NCBI GenBank assembly: GCA_018818925.1
Contig: JAHJQZ010000105.1
Location: 1 to 45,362 of the forward strand
From: Alphaproteobacteria bacterium
Lineage (GTDB): Bacteria > Pseudomonadota > Alphaproteobacteria > Rhizobiales > Devosiaceae
Length of the DNA: 45,362 bases
Direction: 5' to 3'
Part shown: piece after piece, positions 35,572 through 44,231 of the stretch
Numbering within the stretch: position 1 is the stretch's first letter
Layout: every line of letters begins with the position of its first letter
Position numbers and translations under genes: made by a program
The notes under the pieces: model-generated
The model's input: only the letters and a program-made list of their open reading frames with translations
Database searches by the model: none
What the model was told of the DNA's origin: nothing

Positions 35572-36873
35572 ATGAACATCCTCGATATCAACGGCAAGGA
35601 GGGCGAGCATCCGCGATCCTATTTCGCCGCCAGCGCCGGCATGGCGCCGGAGCTCGTGCCGATCGAGGGCGACGCGCGCACCGAAATCTGCATCATCGGC
35701 GGCGGCTATACCGGGCTCAGCGCCGCCCTGCATCTCTCCGAGGCCGGCAGGCAGGTCACGCTGATCGAGGCGCAGCGCGTCGGCTGGGGCGCCTCGGGCC
35801 GCAATGGCGGCCAGGTCGGCAGCGGCCAGCGCATCGACCAGGTGACGCTCGAAAGGATGCTCGGGCCGGAGCGGGCGCGGGCGCTCTGGGACATCGCCGA
35901 GGGTGCCAAGCAGCTGGTGCGCGACCTCATCGACAGGCACGCAATCGCCTGCGACCTTGCGCCCGGCATTGTCACGGCGGCGCACAGGCAGCGCCACGTC
36001 GCCGAGCTCCACGCTTATGCCGAGCACCTCGTGAAGGCCTACGACTATAGCTCCATCAGTGCTCTCGACCGCGACGAACTCGCCGAGACCATCGGCACGA
36101 ACGCGTTTTTCGGCGGCACGCTCGATCGTGGCGCGGCCCATCTCCATCCGCTCAAATTCGCCTTCGGCCTTGCCCGCGCCGCCCTCGCGGCCGGCGCGAC
36201 CATGCACGAGCGCACGCGAGCGCTTTCGATCGAGCGCGGCCGGATCGTGCGCGTCGCCACGGATCGGGGCATGGTCAGCGCCGACCATGTGCTGATCGCC
36301 GCCAATGGCTATCTCGGTCTACTGGTGCCGGACGTGGCCGCCCGCGTCTTGCCGATCAATTCCTACATTGCGGCCACCGAGCCGATGGATGCCGAGCGGG
36401 CGAAAAAGCTGATCCCGGACAATGTCGCGGTCTACGACACGCGATTTGTCGTTTCCTACTTCAATCTGTCGGCCGATCACCGCTTGTTGTTCGGCGGGCG
36501 CGAAGCCTATGGCTACAAGGATCCGACCGACATCTCGTCGTCCATCGGCAAGCGCATGCTGTCCATCTATCCCGGCCTTGCCGATCTGAAGTTCGACTAT
36601 AGCTGGGGTGGGACGCTCGGCATTACACTCAACCGCATGCCGCATTTCGCCCAGCTCGGACCCAATATCCTCAATGCCTCGGGCTTTTCCGGACACGGCG
36701 TCGCCCTGTCGGTCATGGCCGGGCGGCTGATGGCCGAAGCGCTGGCCGGCAAATCCGAGGGCTTCGATGCCATGGCGCGGGTGCCGGGCCGGCGCTTTCC
36801 GGGTGGCACACTTCTGCGCCGGCCGCTGCTCGTCCTGGCCATGCTTTATTATGCCATGCGCGACCGGTTCTAG
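35572..36873 (+). CDS. puuB: FAD-dependent oxidoreductase, gamma-glutamylputrescine oxidase-like
   Basis: A 433-residue flavoenzyme of the D-amino-acid oxidase/DadA fold. The FAD site is IIGGGYTGLSAALHLSEAG (about 42–60), then the GWGASGRNGGQ loop characteristic of PuuB/OrdL-type oxidases, and a C-terminal FSGHGVALSVMAG FAD segment. It oxidises the gamma-glutamylated amine to an aldehyde, H2O2 and ammonia. It begins 57 bases after puuA and precedes puuD, in one transcription unit. The next enzyme, aldehyde dehydrogenase PuuC, is not in the window. Confidence 0.88.
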   Translation: MNILDINGKEGEHPRSYFAASAGMAPELVPIEGDARTEICIIGGGYTGLSAALHLSEAGRQVTLIEAQRVGWGASGRNGGQVGSGQRIDQVTLERMLGPERARALWDIAEGAKQLVRDLIDRHAIACDLAPGIVTAAHRQRHVAELHAYAEHLVKAYDYSSISALDRDELAETIGTNAFFGGTLDRGAAHLHPLKFAFGLARAALAAGATMHERTRALSIERGRIVRVATDRGMVSADHVLIAANGYLGLLVPDVAARVLPINSYIAATEPMDAERAKKLIPDNVAVYDTRFVVSYFNLSADHRLLFGGREAYGYKDPTDISSSIGKRMLSIYPGLADLKFDYSWGGTLGITLNRMPHFAQLGPNILNASGFSGHGVALSVMAGRLMAEALAGKSEGFDAMARVPGRRFPGGTLLRRPLLVLAMLYYAMRDRF

Positions 36874-36958
36874 ACATGCGGGCACCGATACGCGCCGACC
36901 CGATTTGCCAAGCCGTGAATCGACTCCCCGAAATCCTGCTTAGCGATGTGGTGTCCGC

Positions 36959-37735
36959 ATGATCGACAAGCCCCTCATCGCGGTCATCGGCTGCAATAAG
37001 ATGCATGAAGGCGAGCCGGCCCAGACGGTCAAGACCCGTTATCTGACGGTTCTGGCCGAACAGGCCGGCGCCGTGCCGTTGATCGTGCCCAGTCTCGGGC
37101 GCCCCGAGGACGCCGCGGCCATCGTCGCGCGCGTCGACGCGGTGCTGCTCACCGGCTCGGTGTCCAATGTCAGCCCAGCCGCCTATGGCGGCGGGGTGGC
37201 GCACGAACCCTTCGATCCGGCGCGCGACCGCACGGCATTGGCGCTGATTCGCGCCGCCCGCCATTTCGGCGTGCCGGTGACCGGCATTTGCCGCGGCTTC
37301 CAGGAAATCAACGTGGCGCTCGGCGGCTCGCTCAGGGACGAACGCGACGCCGGCACCTCGGTTCACCACGTCGAGGACGAAGGCGATCTCGAGGCGGAAT
37401 TCGCCCATGGTCACGAGGTGACCCCAGCGCCGGCATCGCTGCTCGCCCGTCTCGTCGGCACCGGACCGGTCATTGTCAATTCGGTGCATCACCAACTCGT
37501 CGATCGGCTGGGCGAGGGTCTGCGCGTCGAAGCGACGGCCGCAGACGGCGTCGTCGAGGCCATCGCCAGCCGCGAGGCCGATCCGCTGATCTTCGCGGTG
37601 CAATGGCACCCCGAATGGCGGCCACAGGACGTCGCCCACCACATAGCCTTCTGGCGCTTCGTCGGCGAGCGCGCCCGCCGTGCCGCGACGAGCCGTGCCG
37701 AGGGGCTGGCGCCGGGCAGCCTCGAGGGCGTGTAG
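36959..37735 (+). CDS. puuD: Gamma-glutamyl-gamma-aminobutyrate hydrolase family (class I GATase)
   Basis: A 258-residue class I glutamine-amidotransferase-fold hydrolase. Nucleophile Cys in TGICRGFQEINVALGG, with the catalytic His and Glu in QWHPEW. NSVHHQ is the usual segment between them. PuuD releases GABA from gamma-glutamyl-GABA, the last step of the glutamylated putrescine route. It lies 85 bases after puuB. The C-terminal 30 residues (Arg/Ala/Gly-rich) extend slightly beyond the catalytic fold. Confidence 0.9.
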   Translation: MIDKPLIAVIGCNKMHEGEPAQTVKTRYLTVLAEQAGAVPLIVPSLGRPEDAAAIVARVDAVLLTGSVSNVSPAAYGGGVAHEPFDPARDRTALALIRAARHFGVPVTGICRGFQEINVALGGSLRDERDAGTSVHHVEDEGDLEAEFAHGHEVTPAPASLLARLVGTGPVIVNSVHHQLVDRLGEGLRVEATAADGVVEAIASREADPLIFAVQWHPEWRPQDVAHHIAFWRFVGERARRAATSRAEGLAPGSLEGV

Positions 37736-37845
37736 GTTTTTCCGAAGTGAGTGGGATCGGCGCTTCCCGCCTTCTTCGGCGAGGAGCCAAACTCGGCTTT
37801 GTCGGCATGGCGGGCGCCCTGACAGCAAAACGGGCATTTTAGGCA

Positions 37846-37863
37846 AATGCCGCATGCGGCATT
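37846..37863. repeat. Perfect 18-bp palindrome
   Basis: AATGCCGCATGCGGCATT reads the same on both strands. It lies 60 bases before the small exported protein gene and could be its operator or a hairpin ending the puu transcript. No U tract follows on either strand. Confidence 0.5.
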
Positions 37864-37923
37864 GGCGGGTGCTTCACTTCGGCGCCCTAGACCGGTACGT
37901 GACCAATCGAAAAGGTGCCGGCA

Positions 37924-38286
37924 ATGTCCACGCAATCGAGAAAGCCGAGCAGGCGACGTTTCGTTGCCGGCTTGGTGCTGGCGCCCATGCTGGCACTCAT
38001 CGGCACCGCGCCGTCATCGGCCGCGCCGGTCTGCATGCCGCGCTTCATCGCCGCCAATATCGAACAGGCGGTGATGGCCTATAAGGCGGCGCGCTATTGC
38101 CAGGGCCTGCCCTATACCGTCGCCGAAGCGTCCGAGCGCGTCGATCTCATGCGCGCCTGCAACAACGATGCCTCCAAACTGATCGACGAGATGCTCGACG
38201 GCAACGAGGAGCACTACCGCTTCCTATATGTCGAGGATCCGACCCGCGTTGCCTGTCAAGCGGCCGCGCGCATCGCCTTCAACTGA
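37924..38286 (+). CDS. Small exported protein, possibly Tat-dependent
   Basis: A 120-residue protein I do not recognise. The N-terminus SRKPSRRRFVAGLVLAPMLA resembles a twin-arginine signal (SRRxF followed by a hydrophobic stretch), with cleavage near SSAAP at about residue 36. The mature part of about 85 residues has four cysteines, spaced to allow two disulfides (PVCMP, RYCQG, RACNN, VACQA), and is largely helical. AAGG eight bases upstream supports the ATG at 37924. It is transcribed alone. Confidence 0.75.
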   Translation: MSTQSRKPSRRRFVAGLVLAPMLALIGTAPSSAAPVCMPRFIAANIEQAVMAYKAARYCQGLPYTVAEASERVDLMRACNNDASKLIDEMLDGNEEHYRFLYVEDPTRVACQAAARIAFN

Positions 38287-38393
38287 CCGGGGCAAGGGCA
38301 TCGTTCGCAAAGTCAGGAACCGATTTTGCGCATCAAACGATGCGACCACAAGCCGATAGAGCGGCGAAGCGGTCAACTTGGACGCGCGCCTTT

Positions 38394-38696
38394 CTAGTGA
38401 ACGCTGGCCAGGGCGACGGGCTGTTCTTCGAGCCATGCATCGAGCGAATCCCTGGTGTCGGTGACGAGCACCGGGCGGCCGTCGGCGGACAGCACCAGGA
38501 TGAATGGGCCTTCGGAGACATCGAGATTGGCTTGCGGCAGCATTTCGGCAAGCGATGCGCCGTCGATTTTCCGCATGAACACGACCGATTCCACACCAAG
38601 CGCGGCGAACTGCTCGCGACTGATGAACTTGAGCGGATTGACGCCGACGGGCGCGCGGGCGCCGGTGGCGGGCTTGTGGGTGGGTCTGTCCTGCAT
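38394..38696 (-). CDS. DUF1150 family protein
   Basis: A 100-residue cytosolic protein. The core EQFAALGVESVVFMRKI and the end LVLSADGRPVLVTDTRDSLDAW…PVALASVH match DUF1150, a family found mainly in Hyphomicrobiales and usually located directly after a small heat-shock gene, as here (76 bases after hsp20). The function is unknown; the pairing suggests a role in protein quality control. AAAGGAG nine bases upstream decides the ATG at 38696. Confidence 0.83.
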   Translation of the reverse strand: MQDRPTHKPATGARAPVGVNPLKFISREQFAALGVESVVFMRKIDGASLAEMLPQANLDVSEGPFILVLSADGRPVLVTDTRDSLDAWLEEQPVALASVH

Positions 38697-38772
38697 ATGA
38701 CACAACTCCTTTGTCGGCCCCTGCCTTGGCAAAGACGAATGGGCGCCGGCTGATATCAGTGTGACCTAAAAA

Positions 38773-39195
38773 TCAGACTTTGGCGTTAATTTCGATTCTG
38801 CGCGCGATGCGTGCGGCAACCGGACGGTCGATGCGGATGGTCAAAAGGCCGTCGCGAAGCTCGGCACCGGCGACCTGCATGCCGTCGGCAAGCAGGAAAC
38901 AGCGCTGGAACTGCCGCGTGGCGATACCGCGATGCAGGAAGTCGCGTTCGGGCCGGTCCTCGGCCCTGCCCCTGACCTGCAGCTGGTTGTCCTCGACCAT
39001 GACCTCGATCTCCTTGTCGGAGAACCCGGCCACCGCGATGGCAATGTCGAAACGCTCGCCGCCGTCCTTGAGGCGGATGCGTTCGATATTGTAGGGCGGA
39101 TAGCCTTCGGCGGTCTTGTTGAGCCGGTCGAGCCGTTCCTCGAAAGCCTCGAAACCGAGGAGGAAGGGCGATGAAAACATCGATACGCGCGTCAT
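38773..39195 (-). CDS. Hsp20/alpha-crystallin small heat-shock protein (IbpA-like)
   Basis: A 140-residue holdase chaperone. The alpha-crystallin domain spans about residues 30–125: PPYNIERI at its start, FDIAIAVAGFSDKEIEVMVEDNQLQVRG in the middle (given in outline), and the GIATRQFQRCFLLADGMQVAGAELRDGLLTIRI end typical of class A rhizobial sHsps (the family has RxFxLAD…A.l.nGLL.i). The N-terminal FSSPFLLGFEAFEERLDRL is also class A. The ATG at 39195 is chosen; AGGA lies eight bases upstream inside a likely thermometer hairpin. A sigma-32 promoter lies 70 bases upstream. DUF1150 follows. Confidence 0.92.
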   Translation of the reverse strand: MTRVSMFSSPFLLGFEAFEERLDRLNKTAEGYPPYNIERIRLKDGGERFDIAIAVAGFSDKEIEVMVEDNQLQVRGRAEDRPERDFLHRGIATRQFQRCFLLADGMQVAGAELRDGLLTIRIDRPVAARIARRIEINAKV

Positions 39196-39258
39196 CTCAT
39201 CGGTCCTGACAGAGCAACACGATTGACTGCCGGCCCAGATTGCGGCACCGGCTTGCAG
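39196..39258 (-). promoter_or_regulatory. ROSE-like RNA thermometer candidate
   Basis: The leader from the predicted transcription start to the hsp20 ATG is about 63 bases. Its 3' end reads UUGCU (39213–39217), a 5-base loop CUGUC, then AGGA (39204–39207), the Shine-Dalgarno. UYGCU facing the AGGA is the hallmark of ROSE elements, where a G·G pair and weak pairs melt on heating. Upstream a GC-rich hairpin (GCCGG…CCGGC) is possible, as in ROSE. Inferred by eye; not folded computationally. Confidence 0.55.
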
Positions 39259-39264
39259 CATAGG

Positions 39265-39292
39265 ATATGGGGCACAAGGCGCCATGTTCAAG
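39265..39292 (-). promoter_or_regulatory. Sigma-32 (RpoH) type promoter for hsp20
   Basis: On the minus strand CTTGAA (39287–39292), a 14-base spacer and CCCCATAT (39265–39272) match the heat-shock consensus CTTGAA-N11–15-CCCCATnT almost perfectly, with TCTCGCG just upstream of the -35. Transcription would start near 39258. Confidence 0.85.
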
Positions 39293-39309
39293 TCGCGAGA
39301 GGTCAAGCC

Positions 39310-40173
39310 ATGCCGGAAGCATTCCGCAAGGACGGCGTATCCGTCCTCATGCCGGCCTATCGGGCCGAGGCGACGATCGTGCGCGCCGTGCGAAGCGTTC
39401 TCGGCCAGACCTTCACGGACTGGGAACTAGTGATCGTCGCCGATGACGGCATAGACTACGAGGCCGCTCTCGGGCGTGCCGGCATCGCCGATCCCCGTAT
39501 CCGCCACTTCTCGACCGGCGGCACCGGCGCGGGCTCGTCGGCGGCACGCAATCGCGGGCTCGACCATGCCCGTTTCGCCCTGTGCGCTACGCTCGACGCC
39601 GACGACGCCTTGTTGCCGCAAAAGCTCGAACTGGCGCTGCCGCATCTTTTGAGTCACGGCATCGTCTCCTCGGCCCTCCGCGTCGAGACGGCGGATGGCA
39701 GGGTGCTGCGAACGGTGGGCGAGGGGCCGGACCGCGTGCTTGGTCCGGGAGGCTACAAATTCGTCAACCTCTCGATGGATTCGATGCTGGTCTTCGATCG
39801 GAGGCGCGCCGATCCGCGCTACGATCCGGGCTTTCCCTGCCTGACCGACATCGAGTTCCTTTTGAAGCTCTGGGCCGGCAGCGAGACGGTCTTTCACCTC
39901 GGCACGCCGCTGCACGTCTATACCAAGCAGCCGCGATCGGTATCGAACGGGCCGGGAGCCGGCGCCGCCATGATTGCCACCAAGCAGCGCCTGATGAAAC
40001 TCCTCGAAAACGGCGCCTATCCGTTTGCAGACCCGGCGGGACGCGATGGGCTGCTGGACTTCTACGCGTGCTCGCTCGCGGCCGAAAGGAGCTATGAAGC
40101 CCGGCTTGCCGTCACGCCGGGCCTTTTGTTCGAAGACCATCTCGAACCGTTCCTTGCGGCGGATGGCGGTTGA
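39310..40173 (+). CDS. Glycosyltransferase family 2 protein
   Basis: A 287-residue GT-A fold enzyme. VSVLMPAYRAEATIVRAVRSVLGQTFTDWELVIVADD is the standard GT2 opening (shown in outline), GSSAARNRGLDHAR follows, and the metal/nucleotide-binding DxD is in ATLDADDALLP. The C-terminal half lacks membrane helices. It transfers a sugar from a nucleotide-sugar to an unknown acceptor. AGAGG seven bases upstream supports the ATG at 39310. It is divergent from hsp20, so its promoter overlaps that region. Confidence 0.87.
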   Translation: MPEAFRKDGVSVLMPAYRAEATIVRAVRSVLGQTFTDWELVIVADDGIDYEAALGRAGIADPRIRHFSTGGTGAGSSAARNRGLDHARFALCATLDADDALLPQKLELALPHLLSHGIVSSALRVETADGRVLRTVGEGPDRVLGPGGYKFVNLSMDSMLVFDRRRADPRYDPGFPCLTDIEFLLKLWAGSETVFHLGTPLHVYTKQPRSVSNGPGAGAAMIATKQRLMKLLENGAYPFADPAGRDGLLDFYACSLAAERSYEARLAVTPGLLFEDHLEPFLAADGG

Positions 40174-40178
40174 GTGGT

Positions 40179-40712
40179 TCAGCCGCCGGCCAGCTCGATG
40201 AGCCTGAGGATGGTGTTCCAGTTGCGGTTGGTGACAAAGGGCTCGAACGGCTTGCCGGCCTTGTCGAGCCCGTCGCCGAACCTTCCGCCTGGCTGGCGAT
40301 AGACCAAGGCGAAGAATTCGCGCGGCGTGGTCGCAACGATACGGTAATTGCCAATGACCTCCAGTGGCACGGCCAGCTTGCCGATATCGGGCCCGCCGAG
40401 AAACCAGACATAGAGTTTCTGGTCGTCGGTTTCGGTCTCGTCGCCGAACGGGGCGGCGTCGCATAGGGCGACGAGATCGTCGCGCGATCGGAGGATGGTC
40501 GGCACAGCAAAGCCGAAGCGCCTTTCGAGCCCTTTTTCCAGCTTGGCGGCGAGATCTTCATCGTCACCGGCGGAGAAAACCACATTGCCGCTGGCGATCA
40601 GGGTGCGGGCGTCGGCAAAGCCCATGTCGACGAAAGCCGCCTTGAGATCGTCCATCCTGAGGCGGCGCTTGCCGAGATTGATGCCGCGCAATAGCGCGAT
40701 CCACACCGTCAT
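40179..40712 (-). CDS. DUF1697 family protein
   Basis: A 177-residue cytosolic protein. The N-terminus WIALLRGINLGK…RRLRMDDLKAAF and the segment TLIASGNVVFSA are signatures of DUF1697, followed by FGFAVPTILRSRDDL and the C-terminal FVTNRNWNTILRLIEL. The function is unknown. Its ATG overlaps the stop of the truncated CapD-like gene by four bases. Confidence 0.87.
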   Translation of the reverse strand: MTVWIALLRGINLGKRRLRMDDLKAAFVDMGFADARTLIASGNVVFSAGDDEDLAAKLEKGLERRFGFAVPTILRSRDDLVALCDAAPFGDETETDDQKLYVWFLGGPDIGKLAVPLEVIGNYRIVATTPREFFALVYRQPGGRFGDGLDKAGKPFEPFVTNRNWNTILRLIELAGG

Positions 40713-41338
40713 TTCGGCCGGCGGGCGCTGGCCAGCGCCACGATTCCGGCCGCATTCGCCACAGCACCCCTGTGCTCGGCGATCAGGTCGAACAGCAGGC
40801 GCTGCGCGGCAGCGATCGCCGCTCCGGTCTGGCCGGCGCCGTACAGGATGAGATTGCGCTTGCCCGGGTCGACGGAGGCGCTGGCGTGCAGGATGTACTT
40901 GAAGGCGAAGCGGCTGCCGCCGACCAGGGCGATGGCCAGAATGCCGTAGATCAGCGTGATCGAGCGCGGAATGAGCGCCAGCCGGGTGACCTCGAAAATG
41001 AAGATCACGCCGATCCAGGCAAGAGTGGCCAGCAGCACTGCCCTGCCGATGGTCCAGAAGGCGCGCTCGGGCAGATAGCGGATGACGGCCCGATACAATC
41101 CCATGCGCACGAAGACTGGCACCGCCACGATGGGGGCAAGCACGATTGCGCCCCATTGATGAAGGCTCGGCACGACCCAGGTGCCGAGCCTGAGCGACAG
41201 GGACAGCCATACCGCGAAGGATAGCATGACGATGTCGAGCGCGATGAAGAAGGCCCGCTTCTGTCCCCAGGTCATGGCCGACGCGAACTGGCGCAAATCG
41301 CGGCGCAGCCGCTCGATCCTGCTTTTCGAACCCGTCAT
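40709..41338 (-). pseudogene. Truncated CapD/WbpM-like nucleotide-sugar epimerase (membrane part only)
   Basis: A 209-residue frame. It begins like polysaccharide-biosynthesis CapD proteins (over 600 residues): four membrane helices (about 28–145; ALDIVMLSFAVWLSLSLRLG, then YGILAIALVGGSRFAFKYIL) and the start of the first Rossmann domain, RNLILYGAGQTGAAIAAA. After about residue 175 the sequence (RLLFDLIAEHRGAVANAAG…) no longer resembles the family and ends. The whole epimerase domain is missing, so this is most likely a deletion remnant; a membrane-domain protein could still be made. Confidence 0.7.
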
Positions 41339-41909
41339 GACATGGTCGCTGCTTGACGCCGTTTAGCCCGCTTTGCCGCGGCGCTGCGAAACTGGCTCTT
41401 GGGTGGCCGTTTGTCCACCGCAAACCGCATCCGTCCTCGGGCGGTCGGAAAACGGCAATGGAGGCGCCTGCCGATGCGATAGGTTTCCAAACACGGGCGC
41501 ACCTGCGTCAGATGACTGCAATCGTCCAGCTGCTCGGCGCCGGCCGCATTGTCTGGCATGACGGCCGCCATGCGTTTTGCGCAAGCCAGAGCCGGCGCCG
41601 GCACTGCGCCGGATAATCGGCCGGCGCCTATGAAGGCACCACTAACCCTTTCATATCCATAGGAAATTCAACGCTTTTCACGCGCGCCAGGTGGACCGGC
41701 TCCGTCCGCGCCGCCATCGGTGGCAGCCCCGGATGCACTCCCACATCGGGTGGACGGCCGAAACCGAACCACAGATATCCTGTTTTTGCATGGCTGCTTC
41801 CTGTTTCGATGTGATCACGCGCCGGGCATCGGGGCGTACATAGAGAGCAGACGAAATCACCTCCCTGTCGCACCGAGCCAACAAGAAGAAAAGCAAGAAA
41901 GGCAAAGAA
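41339..41909. other. Intergenic region upstream of pflB
   Basis: About 570 bases. Small basic ORFs on either strand lack ribosome sites and family features. GTGATCAC (41811–41818) is an 8-bp palindrome, but no complete FNR box (TTGAT-N4-ATCAA) was found. The last 30 bases are A-rich and supply the AAAGG of pflB. Confidence 0.5.
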
Positions 41910-44231
41910 ATGCTGCATTTCGCGCAAATTGACGCCAAACTAACGGAAAACTTTTCCTTCGACGAATACGATGCCCTTAGTCCCGAGTGGCGCGGTTTTT
42001 CGCGTGGCTCCTGGTGCGAAAGCATCGACGTGCGCGATTTCATCTTGCGCAACTACACGCCGTTCGATGGCGACGGCCGTTTTCTCGCCGGCCCGAACGA
42101 CGGAACCGTCCGTCTCTGGGACAAGGTGAAACAGCTCCTGCAGCAGGAACGCGACGCCGGCGGCGTGCTCGACGCCGACATTTCGGTGCCCTCCGATCTC
42201 TTGTCGCACGCGGCCGGCTATATCGACCGCGAACTCGAGACCATTGTCGGTCTACAGACCGAGGCGCCGCTCAAGCGCGCCATCATGCCGACCGGTGGCG
42301 TTAACATGGTGATCGCCGGGCTCAACGCCTATGGCAAGGACATCGACCCCGAGACCGCCAAGACCTTCACGCGCTACCGCAAATCGCACAACCAGGGCGT
42401 GTTCGACGCCTATACCCCGGACATTCGCGCCGCGCGCAAATCGGGCATCGTCACCGGCCTGCCCGACGCCTACGGCCGTGGCCGCATCATCGGCGATTAT
42501 CGCCGCGTCGCCCTTTATGGCGTCGACGCGCTGATCAGGGCCAAGAAGGCCGAGAAGGCGGAACTCGACAACCGCCCGCTCGACGAGGTCAATATCCGCC
42601 TGCGCGAGGAACTGAGCGAGCAGCTCCGCGCCCTCGCCGACCTCAAGGAGATGGCCGGGCTTTACGGTGCCGATATTTCCGGTCCGGCGACCACGGCGCA
42701 GCAAGCCGTGCAGGCCGTCTATTTCGGCTATCTCGGCGCGGTCAAGGAACAGAATGGCGCCGCCATGTCGCTCGGCCGCGTCTCGAGCTTCCTCGACATC
42801 TATTTCGAGCGCGACATGCAGGCTGGCAGACTCGCCGAAGCCGAGGCCCAGGCGCTGATCGACCAGTTCGTCATCAAGCTAAGGCTGGTACGTTTCCTGC
42901 GCACGCCGGAATACGACCAGCTGTTTTCCGGCGATCCGACCTGGGTCACCGAGACGATCGGCGGCATGACGCTGGACGGTCGCCCGCTCGTCACCAAGAC
43001 GAGCTTCAGGTTCCTGCAGACGCTGAGGAATCTCGGGCCCTCGCCCGAACCGAACCTCACCGTCATGTGGTCGGACCGGCTGCCTGCCGCCTTCAAGGCC
43101 TTCTGCGCCGAGATTTCCATCGAGACCTCGGCCATCCAGTTCGAGAACGACGAGGTCATGCGGCCCTATTGGGGCGACGATTACGGCATCGCCTGCTGCG
43201 TCTCGCCCATGCGCATCGGCAAGCAGATGCAGTTCTTCGGCGCCCGCGCCAATCTCGCCAAGGCGCTGCTCTATGCGCTCAACGGCGGCAAGGACGAAAT
43301 CTCCGGCGCCCAGGTCGGCCCGGCTACGGCGCCGATCACCGGCGATTATCTCGACTATGACGAGGTCATGTCGCGCTTCTCGGTGATGACCGACTGGCTG
43401 GCGAGGACCTATGTCAATGCCTTGAACATCATCCACTTCATGCACGACAAGTATTGCTACGAGCGGCTGGAAATGGCGCTGCACGACCGCGATGTCGTCC
43501 GCACCCTGGCCTGCGGCGTCGCCGGCCTGTCGGTGACGGCCGACTCGCTCGCCGCCATCAAGTACGGCAAGGTCAGAATCGTCCGCGACGCGCGCGGCCT
43601 CATCACCGACTTCGTCAACGAAGTGCCCGAGGACGAGCTGCCGCGCTACGGCAACAATGACGACCGTGTCGACGGCATCGCCGTTGAACTCGTCGACATC
43701 TTCATGGAAAAGCTCCGCCGCATCCCGGCCTATCGCGACGCGATCCACACCCAGTCGGTGCTGACCATCACCTCCAACGTCGTCTACGGCAAAAAGACCG
43801 GTTCGACGCCGGACGGCCGCAAGGCCGGCGAACCCTTCGCGCCGGGCGCCAACCCGATGCACGGCCGCGACAGGAAGGGCGCGCTCGCCTCGATGGCCTC
43901 GGTCGGCAAGATCGACTACAACAGCGCCCAGGACGGCATTTCCTACACCTTCTCGATCGTGCCGGGCGCCCTCGGCCGCACCGGAGGCGAACGGATCGCC
44001 AACCTCTCCGGCCTGCTCGACGCCTATTTTGCCGCCAACGACACTGGCGGCGGCGCTCAGCACATCAATGTCAACGTCCTCGACAGAGAAACCCTGATCG
44101 ACGCCATGGAGCACCCGGAAACCTATCCGCAATTGACCATTCGCGTCTCGGGCTACGCGGTCAACTTCATCAAGCTGACCCGCGAACAGCAGCTCGACGT
44201 CATCAACCGGACCTTCCATGACCGCGCTTGA
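41910..44231 (+). CDS. pflB: Pyruvate formate-lyase (formate C-acetyltransferase)
   Basis: A 773-residue glycyl-radical enzyme that converts pyruvate and CoA to acetyl-CoA and formate without oxygen. Both active-site cysteines are present (C429 and C430 in [10 protein letters not shown]), and the radical glycine is G748 in [11 protein letters not shown]. The PFL domain shows the [16 protein letters not shown] and [13 protein letters not shown] segments of true pyruvate formate-lyase rather than glycerol dehydratase. AAAGG seven bases before the ATG fixes the start. The activase gene overlaps its end by 14 bases. No formate transporter (focA) is seen nearby. Confidence 0.95.
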   Translation: MLHFAQIDAKLTENFSFDEYDALSPEWRGFSRGSWCESIDVRDFILRNYTPFDGDGRFLAGPNDGTVRLWDKVKQLLQQERDAGGVLDADISVPSDLLSHAAGYIDRELETIVGLQTEAPLKRAIMPTGGVNMVIAGLNAYGKDIDPETAKTFTRYRKSHNQGVFDAYTPDIRAARKSGIVTGLPDAYGRGRIIGDYRRVALYGVDALIRAKKAEKAELDNRPLDEVNIRLREELSEQLRALADLKEMAGLYGADISGPATTAQQAVQAVYFGYLGAVKEQNGAAMSLGRVSSFLDIYFERDMQAGRLAEAEAQALIDQFVIKLRLVRFLRTPEYDQLFSGDPTWVTETIGGMTLDGRPLVTKTSFRFLQTLRNLGPSPEPNLTVMWSDRLPAAFKAFCAEISIETSAIQFENDEVMRPYWGDDYGIACCVSPMRIGKQMQFFGARANLAKALLYALNGGKDEISGAQVGPATAPITGDYLDYDEVMSRFSVMTDWLARTYVNALNIIHFMHDKYCYERLEMALHDRDVVRTLACGVAGLSVTADSLAAIKYGKVRIVRDARGLITDFVNEVPEDELPRYGNNDDRVDGIAVELVDIFMEKLRRIPAYRDAIHTQSVLTITSNVVYGKKTGSTPDGRKAGEPFAPGANPMHGRDRKGALASMASVGKIDYNSAQDGISYTFSIVPGALGRTGGERIANLSGLLDAYFAANDTGGGAQHINVNVLDRETLIDAMEHPETYPQLTIRVSGYAVNFIKLTREQQLDVINRTFHDRA

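Noticed and set aside
33949-36288. A very long open frame on the minus strand opposite puuA and puuB
   Set aside because: It is the codon-bias shadow of two well-supported genes; the product is rich in Asp, His, Gly and Ala with no family motif.
41335-41604. A small basic ORF on the minus strand ahead of the truncated capD-like gene
   Set aside because: It overlaps the capD-like start, but has no ribosome site and no recognisable sequence; probably chance.
41811-41818. GTGATCAC palindrome upstream of pflB as a possible CRP or FNR site
   Set aside because: Only the central 8 bases are symmetric; neither the FNR nor the CRP consensus is completed.
42879-44219. A 446-codon minus-strand frame opposite pflB
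   Set aside because: Shadow of a fully conserved pyruvate formate-lyase gene.
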